8,219 bases of DNA, taken from NCBI GenBank assembly GCA_947459055.1, contig CANHCG010000060.1, positions 1 through 8,219 on the forward strand, read 5' to 3'. The position numbers were made by a program, and so were the translations under genes. This DNA is from Cytophagaceae bacterium. GTDB taxonomy: Bacteria > Bacteroidota > Bacteroidia > Cytophagales > Spirosomataceae. Below the pieces are notes generated by a model. It worked only from the letters and a program-made list of their open reading frames with translations, was not told where the DNA came from and did no database searches. Every line of letters starts with the position of its first letter. Position 1 is the first letter of the stretch. Of the stretch, positions 7,734 through 8,219 are shown piece after piece.

Positions 7734-7743
7734 TTAGCGACCT
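7734..7743 (+). repeat. Intergenic motif copy C (TTAGCGACCT)
   Basis: Starts one base after the stop codon of the glycoside hydrolase. It differs from TTAGCCACCT at 6015-6024 by one base, and has the same GAT prefix if the stop codon is included. It lies in the same orientation as copy B and opposite to copy A. Confidence 0.4.
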
Positions 7744-7749
7744 GAAAAA

Positions 7750-7766
7750 TTTAGTATTTCACTAAA
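7750..7766. terminator. Small AT-rich hairpin between convergent genes
   Basis: TTTAGT (7750-7755) and ACTAAA (7761-7766) are perfect inverse arms around a five-base loop. On the minus strand the hairpin is followed by a T-rich run. It lies in the 44-base gap between the glycoside hydrolase and the minus-strand transporter, the right place for a bidirectional terminator. The stem is short and AT-only apart from one G-C pair, so it may be weak or incidental. Confidence 0.35.
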
Positions 7767-7776
7767 AAATAAGCCT

Positions 7777-8219
7777 CTATTTGTTTTTCCAATAATTGGC
7801 CAAGCTTGAACCATTTATATTCATCACCGGGCCGAAAATAGCCGCAGGCAGACCTACCGTAGCTACTTTTCCCATGGCCATCGCTAAGCCAGAGGCTAAT
7901 CCTGCATTTTGCAAACCTACTTCAATGGCGATCGTTCTACAATCTTTTTCAGGCAAACGGGTCAGTTTTCCTCCCCAATACCCTAAAATAAAGCCAATGA
8001 TGTTGTGTAAAAAGCAAGCTAAAACAAGTAGTGGGCCAACTGAAATTAGTGCATCCCTGCCATTAGCCGTTATAATAATGATGATCAATCCAATACTAAT
8101 CATAGAGATAAGGGGCAATTGCTCTTGAAACCAAGCCCATTTATTCCCAATGATACGGTTGTAAATAACGCCTAAAACAATTGGGATTAAGATTAATTTA
8201 CTGATTTCCCAAATCATGG
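7777..8219 (-). CDS. Bile acid:sodium symporter (BASS) family transporter, C-terminal part
   Basis: C-terminal portion of a BASS/SBF-family inner-membrane sodium-coupled symporter, a family that moves organic anions such as bile acids, keto acids and related compounds. About 146 residues are visible. The right edge cuts the gene, and the first ATG at 8217 is probably internal because the family is normally around 300 residues or more. Hydrophobic segments sit at about 5-22, 34-52, 57-82 and 112-135 of the visible part. The family signature IEVGLQNAGLA (98-108) is present, with the following membrane segment and the closing GPVMNINGSSLANYW (129-143). No disruption is seen. The stop on the minus strand is at 7777-7779. 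It is convergent with the glycoside hydrolase. I cannot name the substrate. Confidence 0.87.
   Translation of the reverse strand, partial: MIWEISKLILIPIVLGVIYNRIIGNKWAWFQEQLPLISMISIGLIIIIITANGRDALISVGPLLVLACFLHNIIGFILGYWGGKLTRLPEKDCRTIAIEVGLQNAGLASGLAMAMGKVATVGLPAAIFGPVMNINGSSLANYWKNK

Noticed and set aside
7796..8128. Plus-strand open frame of 110 codons opposite the transporter
   Set aside because: It lies fully antisense to a clear BASS-family coding frame and its translation has no recognisable family features.

Overview
The window looks like chromosomal DNA from a member of the Bacteroidota, probably Cytophagales. This rests on protein style, on signal peptides ending in short A/Q/S sites, on the absence of Shine-Dalgarno sequences before every start, and on a candidate TAnnTTTG promoter box. 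No identification below phylum is certain. All genes look intact apart from the two cut by the window edges. I see no RNA genes, CRISPR arrays, insertion sequences or phage genes.

Layout: (1) 1-4049 holds a two-gene peptidase unit. A 5'-truncated M20-family amidohydrolase of the AbgB/HmrA type is followed five bases later by a secreted M14 zinc carboxypeptidase that carries an extra C-terminal amidotransferase-like domain. (2) 4050-4155 is a 106-base intergenic stretch with a candidate promoter and a 10-base perfect inverted repeat. (3) 4156-6010 holds a membrane-anchored alpha/beta hydrolase and, one base after its stop, a secreted calcineurin-like phosphoesterase with altered metal motifs. 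(4) 6059-7732 holds a secreted glycoside hydrolase resembling family GH39 beta-xylosidases. (5) A 44-base convergent gap with a small AT-rich hairpin separates it from (6), the C-terminal part of a bile acid:sodium symporter (BASS) family transporter on the minus strand, cut by the right edge.

The five plus-strand genes are mostly exported or envelope hydrolases acting on peptides, ester or amide bonds, phosphoesters and glycosides. This fits an envelope or periplasmic nutrient-scavenging role, but no dedicated pathway is evident. No SusC/SusD pair accompanies the glycosidase in this window. The most unexplained feature is a short motif, TTAGC(C/G)ACCT, found just after three of the four plus-strand gene ends that have an intergenic gap or edge. 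Two copies face each other and bracket the hydrolase/phosphoesterase pair. I did not find a convincing new multi-gene system.
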